Below are positions 1 to 7,683 of a DNA stretch of 14,776 bases, in pieces. The DNA comes from Acetobacteraceae bacterium (GTDB lineage Bacteria > Pseudomonadota > Alphaproteobacteria > Acetobacterales > Acetobacteraceae), in NCBI GenBank assembly GCA_027489135.1, contig JAIYAI010000387.1, positions 1-14,776 of the forward strand. Direction: 5' to 3'. Numbering within the stretch: position 1 is the first letter of the stretch; each line of letters opens with the position of its first letter. Below the pieces are notes generated by a model. That model worked only from the letters and a program-made list of their open reading frames with translations, did not search any database and was not told where the DNA came from. The position numbers and the translations under genes are program-made.

Positions 1-1
1 C

Positions 2-463
2 GAGCAGACAGGGCGCGTGGAGTGGGTCAGCGACCTGGCCGAGATTCCGGCGAAGTTCGGCGTCACCAACGTCTATGGCGATCTCGGCCAGATCTTCGCG
101 CAGTCCACCGTCGTGCAGCCGCGCCTCGCCGCGGCGATGATGGGCATGCTGGTGAAGGGCCTCGGCGCCGACCACGTGGTCTGGGGCACGGACGCGATCT
201 GGACCGGCAGCCCGCAATGGCAGATCGAGGCGCTGCGGCGGCTCGAGATCCCCGAGGATCTGCAACGGCGCTTCGGCTTCGCGCCGCTCGGCCCCGCCGA
301 CGGGCCGGTGAAGACAGCGATCTTCGGCGAGACCAGCCGCAAGATGTACAAGTACGACCAGCGCTGGGCGGACCTGCAGCAGGACGGAGTCAGCCGGGTG
401 AAGGCGCAGTACGCCGCCGCGGGCGGGGAGCGCAGCAACCTCGCCTATGGCTTCGTGGCCTGA
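2..463 (+). CDS. Amidohydrolase family protein, C-terminal part (5' end outside window)
   Basis: The frame is open from the first complete codon at base 2, so the real start lies upstream; 153 codons plus the stop are visible. The fragment resembles the C-terminal half of amidohydrolase_2 (PF04909-type) metal-dependent TIM-barrel hydrolases. It has a strand with NVYGDLG, then GADHVVWGTDAIWTGSPQWQ, which matches the late barrel strand where the family carries a metal-binding or catalytic Asp (here within WGTD), then an IPEDLQ helix and an AIFGETSRKMY segment typical of the end of the domain. The metal-binding histidines expected near the N-terminus are outside the window, so substrate and catalytic competence cannot be judged. 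The downstream MCE gene starts at or inside its 3' end, which suggests co-transcription, although no functional link is obvious. Family assignment is fairly firm; substrate is unknown. Confidence 0.8.
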   Translation, partial: EQTGRVEWVSDLAEIPAKFGVTNVYGDLGQIFAQSTVVQPRLAAAMMGMLVKGLGADHVVWGTDAIWTGSPQWQIEALRRLEIPEDLQRRFGFAPLGPADGPVKTAIFGETSRKMYKYDQRWADLQQDGVSRVKAQYAAAGGERSNLAYGFVA

Positions 464-1397
464 GGTGAGAATCGCAGGTTTCGCCGCCACGGCGCTGCTC
501 TTCGGCATCCTGGCCGGGGGCGTGGCGGCGGAGCCGGCGCAGGTCGCGCAGCTTTCGCTGGACCGGCTGTTGCCGGGCGGGCAGCGGGAACGGCCGGGGG
601 TGCCGGAGGGCGGTGTGCCCTTCGCCATCCGCTTCGCCGGGGTAGCGCGCGGACTTGAACCCGGGGCTGCGGTGGAGATCAACGGCATCCGCATCGGCGT
701 GGTGCGCGGCGTCGGGCTCGACTACGATGCCGCGGCGCGGCGCTTCGTCGTGGCGGCAGAAATCCTTCTGCAGCCGGAGGCATTGCCGCCCGTGGACGGC
801 CGCCGCGCGCGAACGCCGGAGGAGACGGTGGCCGCCGTCGACGCGCTGGTGCGGGCCGGCATGCGCGCGCGCCTCGGCAGCACGCGGCCGCTGGCTGGCG
901 ATGCCGTGGTGACGCTGGCGATGATGCCGGAGGCCCCCGCCGCCACGCTGGGACGTGCCGGCGGCGCGCCGGAGATCCCTACGGGCGCGTCGCGCGCCGA
1001 CGAGGCCGCGGACCGCGTGCAGGACCTGCTGGAGCGTCTCTCCCGCGCGCCGGTCGAGCAGATGATCGCCGATCTGCAGGAAGCGATGGCGGCGCTGAAG
1101 GCGCTGGCCACCGGGCCCGAGCTGCGCGAGCCCCTGGTGGAGCTTCGCACGCAGATCGCCCGTCTCGGCGCGCGCACCGACCCGATCCTGAACAGCCTGA
1201 ACGAGACGGTGCGGGGCGCCAACCGCACCATCGCCTCGCTCGATCGCCAGCTTGGCGACCGGTCCCCGCTGCTCGCCGAGATCCACACGCTGCTGCGCGA
1301 GTTGAACGGCGCCGCGCGGTCGATGCGGCTGATGGCGGACTACCTGGAACGCAACCCCGATTCCCTGCTGCGGGGCAAGTCGGACAACCGCCGATGA
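447..1397 (+). CDS. Single-MCE-domain protein resembling the C-terminal third of PqiB
   Basis: The product has 316 residues if it starts at the ATG at 447. An N-terminal hydrophobic stretch (about residues 8-28) looks like a signal peptide or signal anchor. One MCE domain follows (about 57-160, with VPFAIRFAGVARGLEPGAAV and GIRIGVV), then a helical region (about 185-300) ending ARSMRLMADYLERNPDSLLRG. As I know the family, that order (last MCE domain, helical tail, ADYLERxPxxLLRGK terminus) is the end of PqiB; the usual cytoplasmic anchor and first two MCE domains are absent. MCE proteins form periplasmic tunnels that move lipids between membranes. The start is uncertain: ATG 447 overlaps the amidohydrolase by 17 bases, GTG 465 would begin just after its stop and still give a signal peptide, and neither has a clear Shine-Dalgarno. 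The next gene, a PqiC-like lipoprotein, overlaps by 4 bases (ATGA). Confidence 0.82.
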   Translation: MASWPEVRIAGFAATALLFGILAGGVAAEPAQVAQLSLDRLLPGGQRERPGVPEGGVPFAIRFAGVARGLEPGAAVEINGIRIGVVRGVGLDYDAAARRFVVAAEILLQPEALPPVDGRRARTPEETVAAVDALVRAGMRARLGSTRPLAGDAVVTLAMMPEAPAATLGRAGGAPEIPTGASRADEAADRVQDLLERLSRAPVEQMIADLQEAMAALKALATGPELREPLVELRTQIARLGARTDPILNSLNETVRGANRTIASLDRQLGDRSPLLAEIHTLLRELNGAARSMRLMADYLERNPDSLLRGKSDNRR

Positions 1398-1972
1398 GAC
1401 GACGCCTCTTGCTGGCCGCGCCCTTGCTGCTGGCGGCCTGCGGATCGACGCCGACCCAGGTCTTCACCCTCTCCGCCAGCGAGGACCGCGCACCGCGTCC
1501 GGCCCCCACCGCGCGCGGTCCTGTGATCCATGTCGATCGCGCGACCGTCGCGGAATACTTCGACCGGACACAGATGGTGACGCGCATCGGCGCCTATCGC
1601 GTCTCCCTGCACGAATTCGCAGTATGGAGCGAGCCGGTCGCGGAGTTGATCTCCAACGCTGTCGTCGATGACCTGGCACGGCGCTTCGGCGATGACCGGG
1701 CGATGCGCAGCCCGCGTGGCCGCAGCGCCGGGGATGTGCGCGTCGAGCTCGACGTGCTGCGCTTCGATGTGGACGAGACAGGGACGGCGACGCTGGACGT
1801 GCGCTGGGCGGTGGTGCCCGCGACCGGGGCGGTGACGCAGCGGCGGGAGCGGATCACCGCCACCGCGGCCGATCCCAAGGACGCCGCCAGCCGTGTCGTG
1901 GCGTTGCGGCAGACCCTGACGACGCTGTCGGCGACGATCGCCGACGCGATCGCCGCGCCGCGCGCCCGATGA
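1394..1972 (+). CDS. PqiC-like ABC-type transport auxiliary lipoprotein
   Basis: The product has 192 residues. The N-terminus MRRRLLLAAPLLLAAC is a textbook lipoprotein signal with lipobox LAAC, so Cys16 should be lipidated and the protein anchored, probably in the outer membrane since Gly and Ser follow the Cys rather than Asp. Residues 43-100 carry the family signature (HVDRATVAEYFDRTQMVTR, then a conserved Trp in FAVWSEPVAELI) of the DUF330/PqiC auxiliary component that works with PqiB or other MCE proteins. A beta-rich second half (115-155) follows. The start is fixed by the lipobox and by the ATGA overlap with the upstream MCE gene, implying translational coupling and a physical partnership. 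No PqiA-like membrane protein, permease or ATPase is present nearby. The 51 bases from here to the convergent Bug gene hold no convincing terminator. Confidence 0.88.
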   Translation: MRRRLLLAAPLLLAACGSTPTQVFTLSASEDRAPRPAPTARGPVIHVDRATVAEYFDRTQMVTRIGAYRVSLHEFAVWSEPVAELISNAVVDDLARRFGDDRAMRSPRGRSAGDVRVELDVLRFDVDETGTATLDVRWAVVPATGAVTQRRERITATAADPKDAASRVVALRQTLTTLSATIADAIAAPRAR

Positions 1973-2023
1973 CCGGAGCGCCATTCAGCGCGCGGGTCTG
2001 CATCGGTCGCGCAAGAGGATGTG

Positions 2024-2989
2024 CTACTCGACCCTGATATTGGCAGCGCGGATCACGCCGCCCCAGAGCGCGAGGTCGGTGCGGATCAGTGCCGCCATCT
2101 GCGCCGGGTCCTGCACCCAGACCCGGGCGCCGGCGCGGACGATGCGTTCGGAGGTCTCGGGCGTCTCGGCGATGCGCATAATGGCCTGGGAGAGACGGTT
2201 GCGGATCGCGTCGGGCAGGCGTGGAGGCGCGACGAAGCCGAACCAGACATAGACCACCACATCGGCAATGCCCGCCTCGGCGAAGGTCGGCACGTCGGGC
2301 ATGGTGGGGTCGCGTTCGCTGCCCGTGACCGCCAGCGCCCGCAGCCGGCCACCCTGCACATGCGGCAGGGTGTTGGGCAGGTTGTCGATCGCCATGTCGA
2401 CGCGCCCGCCCAGCAGATCCGCCAGCCCGGGCGCGCTGCCGCGATACGGCACATGGGTGATGTCGGTCTGCGTGCGATGCTTCAGCAGCTCCGCCGCGAG
2501 ATGCGGCGAGGAACCGGCACCCGAACTCGCGTAGCTGAGCTGGCCTGGGCGTCGCTTCGCCTCCGCGATCAGCGTCTGCACGTCGCGCGGCCCATCGGCG
2601 CGCACGACCAGCGCATTCATCACCCGGGCGACGACGGCGAGCGGGGTGATGTCCTTGGTCGAGTCATACCCGGTATTGGCGAAGAGGAAGGGGTTCATCG
2701 TCAGGTTCGCGGTATTGGCGACCGAGATCAGCAGCCCGTCCGGGGGCGCATTCGCCACCGCAGCGATGGCCAGGCTGCCGCTGGCGCCGGGCCGGTTCTC
2801 CACCAGGCCCTGCTGACCGAATTGCGCCTGCATGCCCTCGGCGATGAAGCGGGCGAGCAGGTCGTTGATGGCGCCGGGTGTATAGGGGACCAAGACGCGG
2901 ATCGGCCGTTCCGGCTGCCATCCCTGGGCGCGTGCGGGGCGGGCCAGCAGCGCGGCAGGCGCCGCGGCCAGCAGGTGACGACGCTGCAT
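2024..2989 (-). CDS. TctC/Bug-family tripartite tricarboxylate transporter receptor (distal gene of acyl-CoA unit)
   Basis: The product has 321 residues, the usual Bug length. The N-terminus MQRRHLLAAAPAALLARPARAQ is a signal peptide with a twin-arginine-like start and an ARA cleavage site before Gln22. The mature part shows the two-lobed Bug fold: PERPIRVLVPYTPGAINDLLAR (27-48), the lobe-spanning VPYRGSAPGLADLLGGRVDMA (180-200), then GRLRALAV and PDVPTFAEAG. The usual Pro-Gly-Gly of the ligand loop reads Pro-Gly-Ala (38-40). Such receptors bind carboxylates in the periplasm and hand them to TctAB; neither partner is in the window. Two ATGs lie in tandem (2992 and 2989). I chose 2989 because GGAGG sits 6 bases before it; it overlaps the ligase stop by one base (TGATG). 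The real ligand is unknown, but the operon suggests an acid activated by the neighbouring ligase. Confidence 0.92.
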   Translation of the reverse strand: MQRRHLLAAAPAALLARPARAQGWQPERPIRVLVPYTPGAINDLLARFIAEGMQAQFGQQGLVENRPGASGSLAIAAVANAPPDGLLISVANTANLTMNPFLFANTGYDSTKDITPLAVVARVMNALVVRADGPRDVQTLIAEAKRRPGQLSYASSGAGSSPHLAAELLKHRTQTDITHVPYRGSAPGLADLLGGRVDMAIDNLPNTLPHVQGGRLRALAVTGSERDPTMPDVPTFAEAGIADVVVYVWFGFVAPPRLPDAIRNRLSQAIMRIAETPETSERIVRAGARVWVQDPAQMAALIRTDLALWGGVIRAANIRVE

Positions 2990-4611
2990 CATGAACCTCC
3001 CTGGAGCCGCTGGCGCAGCTCGAATTTCTGGATCTTGCCGGTGCTGGTCTTCGGCAGCGGGCCGAAGGTGACGCGCTTCGGTGCCTTGAAATGCGCCATG
3101 CGGCCGCGGCACCAGGCGATGACCTCGGCCTCCGTCGGCGGTGTCACGCCCGGGGCGGGGGTGACGAAGGCGTGCGGCACCTCGCCCCATTTCTCGTCGG
3201 GCTCGGCGACGACGGCGGCTTCCATGATGGCAGGGTGGGCGTAGAGCACCTCCTCCACCTCCAGCGAGGAGATGTTCTCGCCGCCGCTGATGACGATGTC
3301 CTTGGCACGATCCTTCACCTCGATGTAGCCGTCGGGGTGGGTCACGCCGAGATCGCCGGTGTGGAACCAGCCGCCGGCGAAGGCGGCGTCGGTGGCCTTC
3401 GGGTTGCGCAGGTAGCCCTTCATCACCGTGTTGCCGCGCAGCATGATCTCGCCGATCGTCTCGCCATCATTCGGGACGGGCTGCATCGTGCCGGGGTCGA
3501 GGACGGTCGCGTCCTCCAGCAGCGGATGGTTGACGCCCTGGCGCGCCATGAAGGCGGACTTCTCGGCCAGCGGCATCTCGTCGAGCCCGGGCTGCCAGAG
3601 GCAGATGGTGGCGGGGCCGTAGCATTCGGTCAGGCCATAGAGATGCGTCACCGCGAAGCCCATCGCCTCCATCCGCGCGATGACGGTGGAAGGGGGCGCG
3701 GCGCCGCCAGTCGCGATCTTCACCTGTTGGTCGAAGGCGCGGCGCTGATCCTCCGGCGCGTGGATCAGCATGGTCAGCACGACGGGCGCGGCGCACATGT
3801 GGGTGACGCCGTGGTCCGCGATGGCGGCGAAGATGGCAGCAGATTCCACGCGGCGCAGACAGACATGCGTGCCGCCCTGCAGCGTGACGGCCCAGGTATA
3901 GGTCCAGCCGTTGCAATGGAACATCGGCAGTGTCCAGAGATAGACGCTGCGCGGGCTGAGTTCGAAGGCGAGCGCATTGGCGCAGGCGTTGAGATAGGCA
4001 CCGCGATGATGGGCGACGACGCCCTTCGGATCGCCCGTGGTGCCGGAGGTGTAGGAAAGCGAGATAGCCTCCCACTCGTCCCGCGGCGTGTAGGTCGGCG
4101 CGGCCTCGTCGCCCGTGGTGAGGAAGGCCTCGTAGTCCTGGGTCCCGATGTCGGTGCCGCCCATGGCCTCCGGGTCGTTGATGCCGATGACCAGCGGCGG
4201 CTCCGGAATCTCCGCCAGCGCCGCGGTCGCGATGTCAGCCCATTCGCGATCGACCAGGAAGACCTTGGCGCCTGAGTGGCGGAGGATGAAGGCGACGGCT
4301 GGCGCATCGAGGCGGATGTTGACGGTGCAGAGCACGCCGCCGGCCATCGGCACGCCGTAATGCGCCTCCAGCATTTCCGGCGTGTTCGGCGCCAGGATCG
4401 CCACCGTGTCGCCGGGCTGCACACCCGCCCGCACCAGCGCCGAGGCAAGGCGCCGGCAGCGCCGGCCCATCTCCCCATAGGTGAAGCGCCGACGCCCGTG
4501 GATCACGGCGACGCGGTTCGCGTAGATCTGCGCCGCCCGCTTCAGGAAGGAAACGGGCGAGAGCGGGACGTGGTTCGCCGGCAGCTTCGGCAGAGTATCC
4601 ATGCCGTCCAT
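2989..4611 (-). CDS. AMP-forming acyl-CoA synthetase (AMP-binding superfamily)
   Basis: The product has 540 residues, a normal length for this family. It should activate a carboxylic acid to its CoA thioester through an acyl-adenylate in the cytoplasm. The family motifs are present in order: phosphate loop YTSGTTGDPKG (187-197), LYGLTE (324-329), GWFHTGDLG (414-422), the hinge region DRAKDIVISGGENIS (434-448), and PKTSTGKIQK with the adenylation lysine at Lys526. The sequence is closest in feel to medium- or long-chain and methylthiopropionate-type (DmdB-like) ligases, but chain length cannot be read from it. The start at 4611 is supported by AGGAG 7 bases upstream; the frame stays open much further upstream, but that extension overlaps the acyl-CoA dehydrogenase gene. 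It follows the dehydrogenase by 65 bases and overlaps the distal Bug gene, so it is part of the unit. Confidence 0.93.
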   Translation of the reverse strand: MDGMDTLPKLPANHVPLSPVSFLKRAAQIYANRVAVIHGRRRFTYGEMGRRCRRLASALVRAGVQPGDTVAILAPNTPEMLEAHYGVPMAGGVLCTVNIRLDAPAVAFILRHSGAKVFLVDREWADIATAALAEIPEPPLVIGINDPEAMGGTDIGTQDYEAFLTTGDEAAPTYTPRDEWEAISLSYTSGTTGDPKGVVAHHRGAYLNACANALAFELSPRSVYLWTLPMFHCNGWTYTWAVTLQGGTHVCLRRVESAAIFAAIADHGVTHMCAAPVVLTMLIHAPEDQRRAFDQQVKIATGGAAPPSTVIARMEAMGFAVTHLYGLTECYGPATICLWQPGLDEMPLAEKSAFMARQGVNHPLLEDATVLDPGTMQPVPNDGETIGEIMLRGNTVMKGYLRNPKATDAAFAGGWFHTGDLGVTHPDGYIEVKDRAKDIVISGGENISSLEVEEVLYAHPAIMEAAVVAEPDEKWGEVPHAFVTPAPGVTPPTEAEVIAWCRGRMAHFKAPKRVTFGPLPKTSTGKIQKFELRQRLQGGS

Positions 4612-4676
4612 GGTCTTTCTCCTGGCGGGCCGATTCAGATCTCCGCGCCCTGCGGCGCTCCGATCATCGGGCCGTG

Positions 4677-5888
4677 TCAGCCCTTCCCGTAGACGCCCCA
4701 TTCGAAGAAGTGCTTGCCCTGGCGGCGCAGGAAGTTCGCCAGCACCATCCGATGCACCTCCGACGCGCCATCGACCAGCCGGGCCTGACGGGCGTAGCGG
4801 TACATCCACTCCACCGGCGTGTCCTTCGAATAGCCCTTCGCGCCGAGAAGCTGCAGGGCGGTGTCGGTCGCGCGGTGCAGCGCATCGGCGCAGACGATCT
4901 TCGCCATGGAGATCTCCTTGCGCGCAAGGCTGCCCTGGTCCAGCAGCCAGGCCGCGCGCATGGTCAGCAGCCGCCCGATGTCGAGTTGCATCGCGGCTTC
5001 GGCGACCATCTGCTGCACGCTCTCCTTGTCCGCCAGCTTGGTGCCGAAGGACATGCGTTGCTCGATCCGCGCCATGGCGATCTCCAGCGCGCGGCGCCCC
5101 ATGCCGCCCCAGCGCATGCAGTGCGTCAGGCGAGCGGGCCCGAGGCGGATCTGCGTGACCCGCAGCCCGTCGCCGACCTTCATCAGCACGTCCTCGTCGG
5201 GGATCTCGAGCCCGTCGAATTCCAGCTCGCAATGCCCGCCATGCTCCTCCGGGCCCATGATCGGGATGCGGCGGGTGATGCGCCAGCCGGGCTGGTCGGC
5301 ATGGAAGAGGAAGGCGGTCAGCCCCTCGCGGTCGTCGTCGGAGGTGCGCGCCATGAGGATGAAGTGCTTGGCCTCCGCCGCGCCGGTGATGAAGTGCTTG
5401 CGGCCGTGGATTACCCAGCGGTCGTTGCCCTTCCGCGTCGCCCGCGTGTAGGTCAGGGACGGGTCGCTGCCGCAGCCATCGGGCTCGGTCATGACGAAGC
5501 TCGACTGCAGCTTGCCGTCGATGATGGGCTGCAGCCAGCGATCCTTCTGCTTCTCGGTGGCGACCATCGAGAGAATGCGCATGTTGCCGTCATCCGGCGC
5601 CGCGCCGTGGAAGACCACGGGACCGAATATGGAGCGGTTCATCTCCTCGTAGCAGGCGGCGAGGCCGGTCATCGGCAGCCCGCCGCCGCCGCGCTCCTTC
5701 GGCATCTGCAGCGCCCAGAGGCCCTGGGCCTTGGCCTCGGCGCGGACCTTCTCCAGCAGCGGCTTGGCGATGTTCTCGTGCTCATCGAAGCTGGCCGGGT
5801 CGGATTCCAGCGGGATCAGTTTCTCCTCGACGAAGGCGCGGATCTTGAGGCGGATCGCATCCACCTCGGGCGACAGGGCGAAATCCAT
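4677..5888 (-). CDS. Acyl-CoA dehydrogenase, ACAD10/11 (FadE2-like) type
   Basis: The product has 403 residues. This FAD enzyme should introduce an alpha,beta double bond into an acyl-CoA and pass electrons to ETF. The N-terminal helical domain covers about 1-120, the middle beta domain includes FVMTEPDGCGSDPS (131-144, flavin and substrate contacts), and the C-terminal helical domain carries RMSFGTKL (278-285) and LLGAKGYSKDTPVEWMYR (347-364). Near the end, where most acyl-CoA dehydrogenases have Tyr-Glu-Gly-Thr, it reads LVDGASEVHR (371-380); Asp at this place is the pattern of the ACAD10/11 group, known for unusual substrates such as branched or hydroxylated acyl-CoAs. The start at 5888 lies 10 bases after the SDR stop. 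A longer start at 5927 would overlap the SDR and add 13 uncharacteristic residues. The Shine-Dalgarno is weak, so coupling to the SDR is likely. Confidence 0.93.
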   Translation of the reverse strand: MDFALSPEVDAIRLKIRAFVEEKLIPLESDPASFDEHENIAKPLLEKVRAEAKAQGLWALQMPKERGGGGLPMTGLAACYEEMNRSIFGPVVFHGAAPDDGNMRILSMVATEKQKDRWLQPIIDGKLQSSFVMTEPDGCGSDPSLTYTRATRKGNDRWVIHGRKHFITGAAEAKHFILMARTSDDDREGLTAFLFHADQPGWRITRRIPIMGPEEHGGHCELEFDGLEIPDEDVLMKVGDGLRVTQIRLGPARLTHCMRWGGMGRRALEIAMARIEQRMSFGTKLADKESVQQMVAEAAMQLDIGRLLTMRAAWLLDQGSLARKEISMAKIVCADALHRATDTALQLLGAKGYSKDTPVEWMYRYARQARLVDGASEVHRMVLANFLRRQGKHFFEWGVYGKG

Positions 5889-5898
5889 CGGTTCGGTC

Positions 5899-6669
5899 CT
5901 AGAGTGCGTTCGTGGAATGGCCGCCATCGACGACGACGGTCGTGCCGGTCATGTGCGCGCCGGCGGCGGAGGCCAGAAGCAGCAGCGACCCGGTGAGGTC
6001 CTCGGGCTGGCCGAGGCGGCGCTGCGGCACGCGCTTGATCACGGCTTGTCCGGGCTCGGAGGCGAAGAATTCGCGGTTGATCGGCGTCTCGATGTAGCCG
6101 GGGCAGAGCGCGTTCACGCGGATGGAATGGCGCGCCAGTTCCACCGCGAGCTGCTTCGTGAGCTGCACCAGCCCGGCCTTGGAGGCGGTGTAGCCCGCCA
6201 CCCCCTGCAGGATGCGCAGGCCTCCGATCGAGGCAATGTTGACGATCGACCCGCCGCGCTTTGCCGCCACCAGCCGCCGCGCGCCCTCGGTGGCCACCAG
6301 GAAGCAGCCGCGCAGGTTCACGTCCAGCACGCTGTCCCAGTCCTCCTCCGTCTGCTGCAGGATGGGGCGCGTCACGGCCACGCCGGCATTGTTGACGACG
6401 ATGTCGCACGGCGCGCCGAAGGCGGCCTCGGCCGCGGTGAAGGCGGCGGCGACGGTCTCGCCCTCCGTCACGTTCAGCGGCACCTCCGCCGCACGCGGGC
6501 CGAGTTCGGCCGCCAGCGCCGCCAGGGCATCGGCCCGCCGCGCGGCCAGCACCACCTTCGCGCCGGCGCCGTGCAGCACGCGGGCGAAATGTGCCCCGAG
6601 CCCGCCCGAGGCGCCGGTAACGAGGGCCACGCTGCCCTCCAACGAGAACAGCTTCGCGATGTCGGTCAT
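5899..6669 (-). CDS. SDR-family NAD(P)-dependent oxidoreductase
   Basis: The product has 256 residues, typical of a classical short-chain dehydrogenase/reductase. The Rossmann cofactor motif is TGASGGLG (18-25), NNAG is at 93-96, and the catalytic set is Asn118, Ser147 (in NIASIGG), Tyr160 and Lys164 (YTASK). The C-terminus MTGTTVVVDGG is also standard. An Arg-Arg pair (44-45) after the second strand hints at NADP preference, but only weakly. Beside an acyl-CoA dehydrogenase and ligase, a 3-hydroxyacyl-CoA or related secondary-alcohol oxidation is a reasonable guess; the sequence alone does not fix the substrate. Start 6669 follows GGGAGGA at short spacing. The upstream Bug gene ends 51 bases away in the same direction. 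Confidence 0.93.
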   Translation of the reverse strand: MTDIAKLFSLEGSVALVTGASGGLGAHFARVLHGAGAKVVLAARRADALAALAAELGPRAAEVPLNVTEGETVAAAFTAAEAAFGAPCDIVVNNAGVAVTRPILQQTEEDWDSVLDVNLRGCFLVATEGARRLVAAKRGGSIVNIASIGGLRILQGVAGYTASKAGLVQLTKQLAVELARHSIRVNALCPGYIETPINREFFASEPGQAVIKRVPQRRLGQPEDLTGSLLLLASAAGAHMTGTTVVVDGGHSTNAL

Positions 6670-6720
6670 GGGTCCTCCCGGGGGCGGCAATTGACCATCC
6701 GGGACGCGGCCCGGCAAGCG

Positions 6721-7683
6721 TCAGCCGCTCGGCTGGATGGCGGCCGCGATGGCGGTCCAGCGCGCGACCTCGGCCCGCACATGCGCCGCCGCGGCGGCCG
6801 GGGAGCTGTCCGGCCAGGTCTCCACCTTCACGGCGAGAAGCTTCGCCTTGACCGCCGGATCGGCCACCGCCTGGCGCGCGGCCTGCTCGATCCGTGTCGC
6901 GATCTCGGGCGGCGTGCCGGGCTTCACGAAGAGCACCTGCCAGGCGGTAAGGTCGTAGCCGGCCACACCAGCCTCGGCGAGGGCGGGAAGGGACGGGAAC
7001 TGCTCCGACCGAGTGGCGCTGCTGACCGCGAGCGCGCGCAGCCGCCCATCGGCCATCAGCGGCGCCATCATCGACGGACTGTCGATCGAAACCTGCATCC
7101 GGCCCGCGACCAGGTCCTGCACGGCATTCGCCGCCGTGCGGTAGGGCACGATGGTGAAATCCGTGCGCGTCAACTGCTTCAGCAACTCGCCCGCCATGTG
7201 GTTCGTCGCGCCCGGATTGGCGGAGCCGTAGTTGGCCGCAGCCCCCTCCTTCCTGAGCCAGGCCAGCAGCGCGGCAACATCGTTGATCGGCAAGGATGGA
7301 TTCACCGCCAGGATGAAGGGCTGGCGGCCGACCAGGCAGACCGGCACGAAATCGGTCACCGGATCGAAGGGAAAGGCGGGGTAGAGCGCCTTCATCACGG
7401 GGTGGTTGTTGGTGCCGATGTAGATCGTGTAGCCGTCCGCTGCGGTGCGCTGGAAGGCCTGCGCGCCCACGGTGCTGCCGGCGCCGACGATGTTCTCCGG
7501 GATCACCGGCTTGCCGAGGATCTGGCCCATCGCCTCGGCCAGGATGCGGCCCACCAGGTCCGTCACGCCGGCGACGCCGACGGGGATGATCATGCGGATC
7601 GGCCGGTCCGGATATCCGGACTGCGCCAGGGCGGGCAGCGGCAAGAGGGCAGGGGCGGCGAGCAGCAGGCGGCGGCTGAGCAT
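6721..7683 (-). CDS. TctC/Bug-family tripartite tricarboxylate transporter receptor (first gene of acyl-CoA unit)
   Basis: The product has 320 residues. MLSRRLLLAAPALLPLPALA is a signal peptide with a twin-arginine-like SRRLLL start and cleavage expected before Gln21. The mature Bug fold begins YPDRPIRMIIPVGVAGVTDLVGR (24-46), with the lobe crossing at VPYRTAANAVQDLVAGRMQVS (179-199) and GRLRALAV near 213-220. The family Pro-Gly-Gly ligand loop is replaced by Val-Ala-Gly, so its ligand set may differ from that of its paralogue at the other end of the unit, with which it shares the fold but not close sequence. The start at 7683 is well supported by GGAGGG 6 bases upstream. It is the promoter-proximal gene and faces the solute-binding-fold gene at 7767 across a short gap that contains an operator-like palindrome. 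Confidence 0.92.
   Translation of the reverse strand: MLSRRLLLAAPALLPLPALAQSGYPDRPIRMIIPVGVAGVTDLVGRILAEAMGQILGKPVIPENIVGAGSTVGAQAFQRTAADGYTIYIGTNNHPVMKALYPAFPFDPVTDFVPVCLVGRQPFILAVNPSLPINDVAALLAWLRKEGAAANYGSANPGATNHMAGELLKQLTRTDFTIVPYRTAANAVQDLVAGRMQVSIDSPSMMAPLMADGRLRALAVSSATRSEQFPSLPALAEAGVAGYDLTAWQVLFVKPGTPPEIATRIEQAARQAVADPAVKAKLLAVKVETWPDSSPAAAAAHVRAEVARWTAIAAAIQPSG

Noticed and set aside
1973..2023. Terminator between the convergent lipoprotein and Bug genes
   Set aside because: Only a weak 5-base GCGCG/CGCGC pairing is visible, with no T-run; not enough to report.
4612..5232. N-terminal extension of the acyl-CoA ligase by about 200 residues
   Set aside because: The extension lies in the wrong phase inside the acyl-CoA dehydrogenase gene and has no domain; AGGAG before 4611 and normal family length fix the start.
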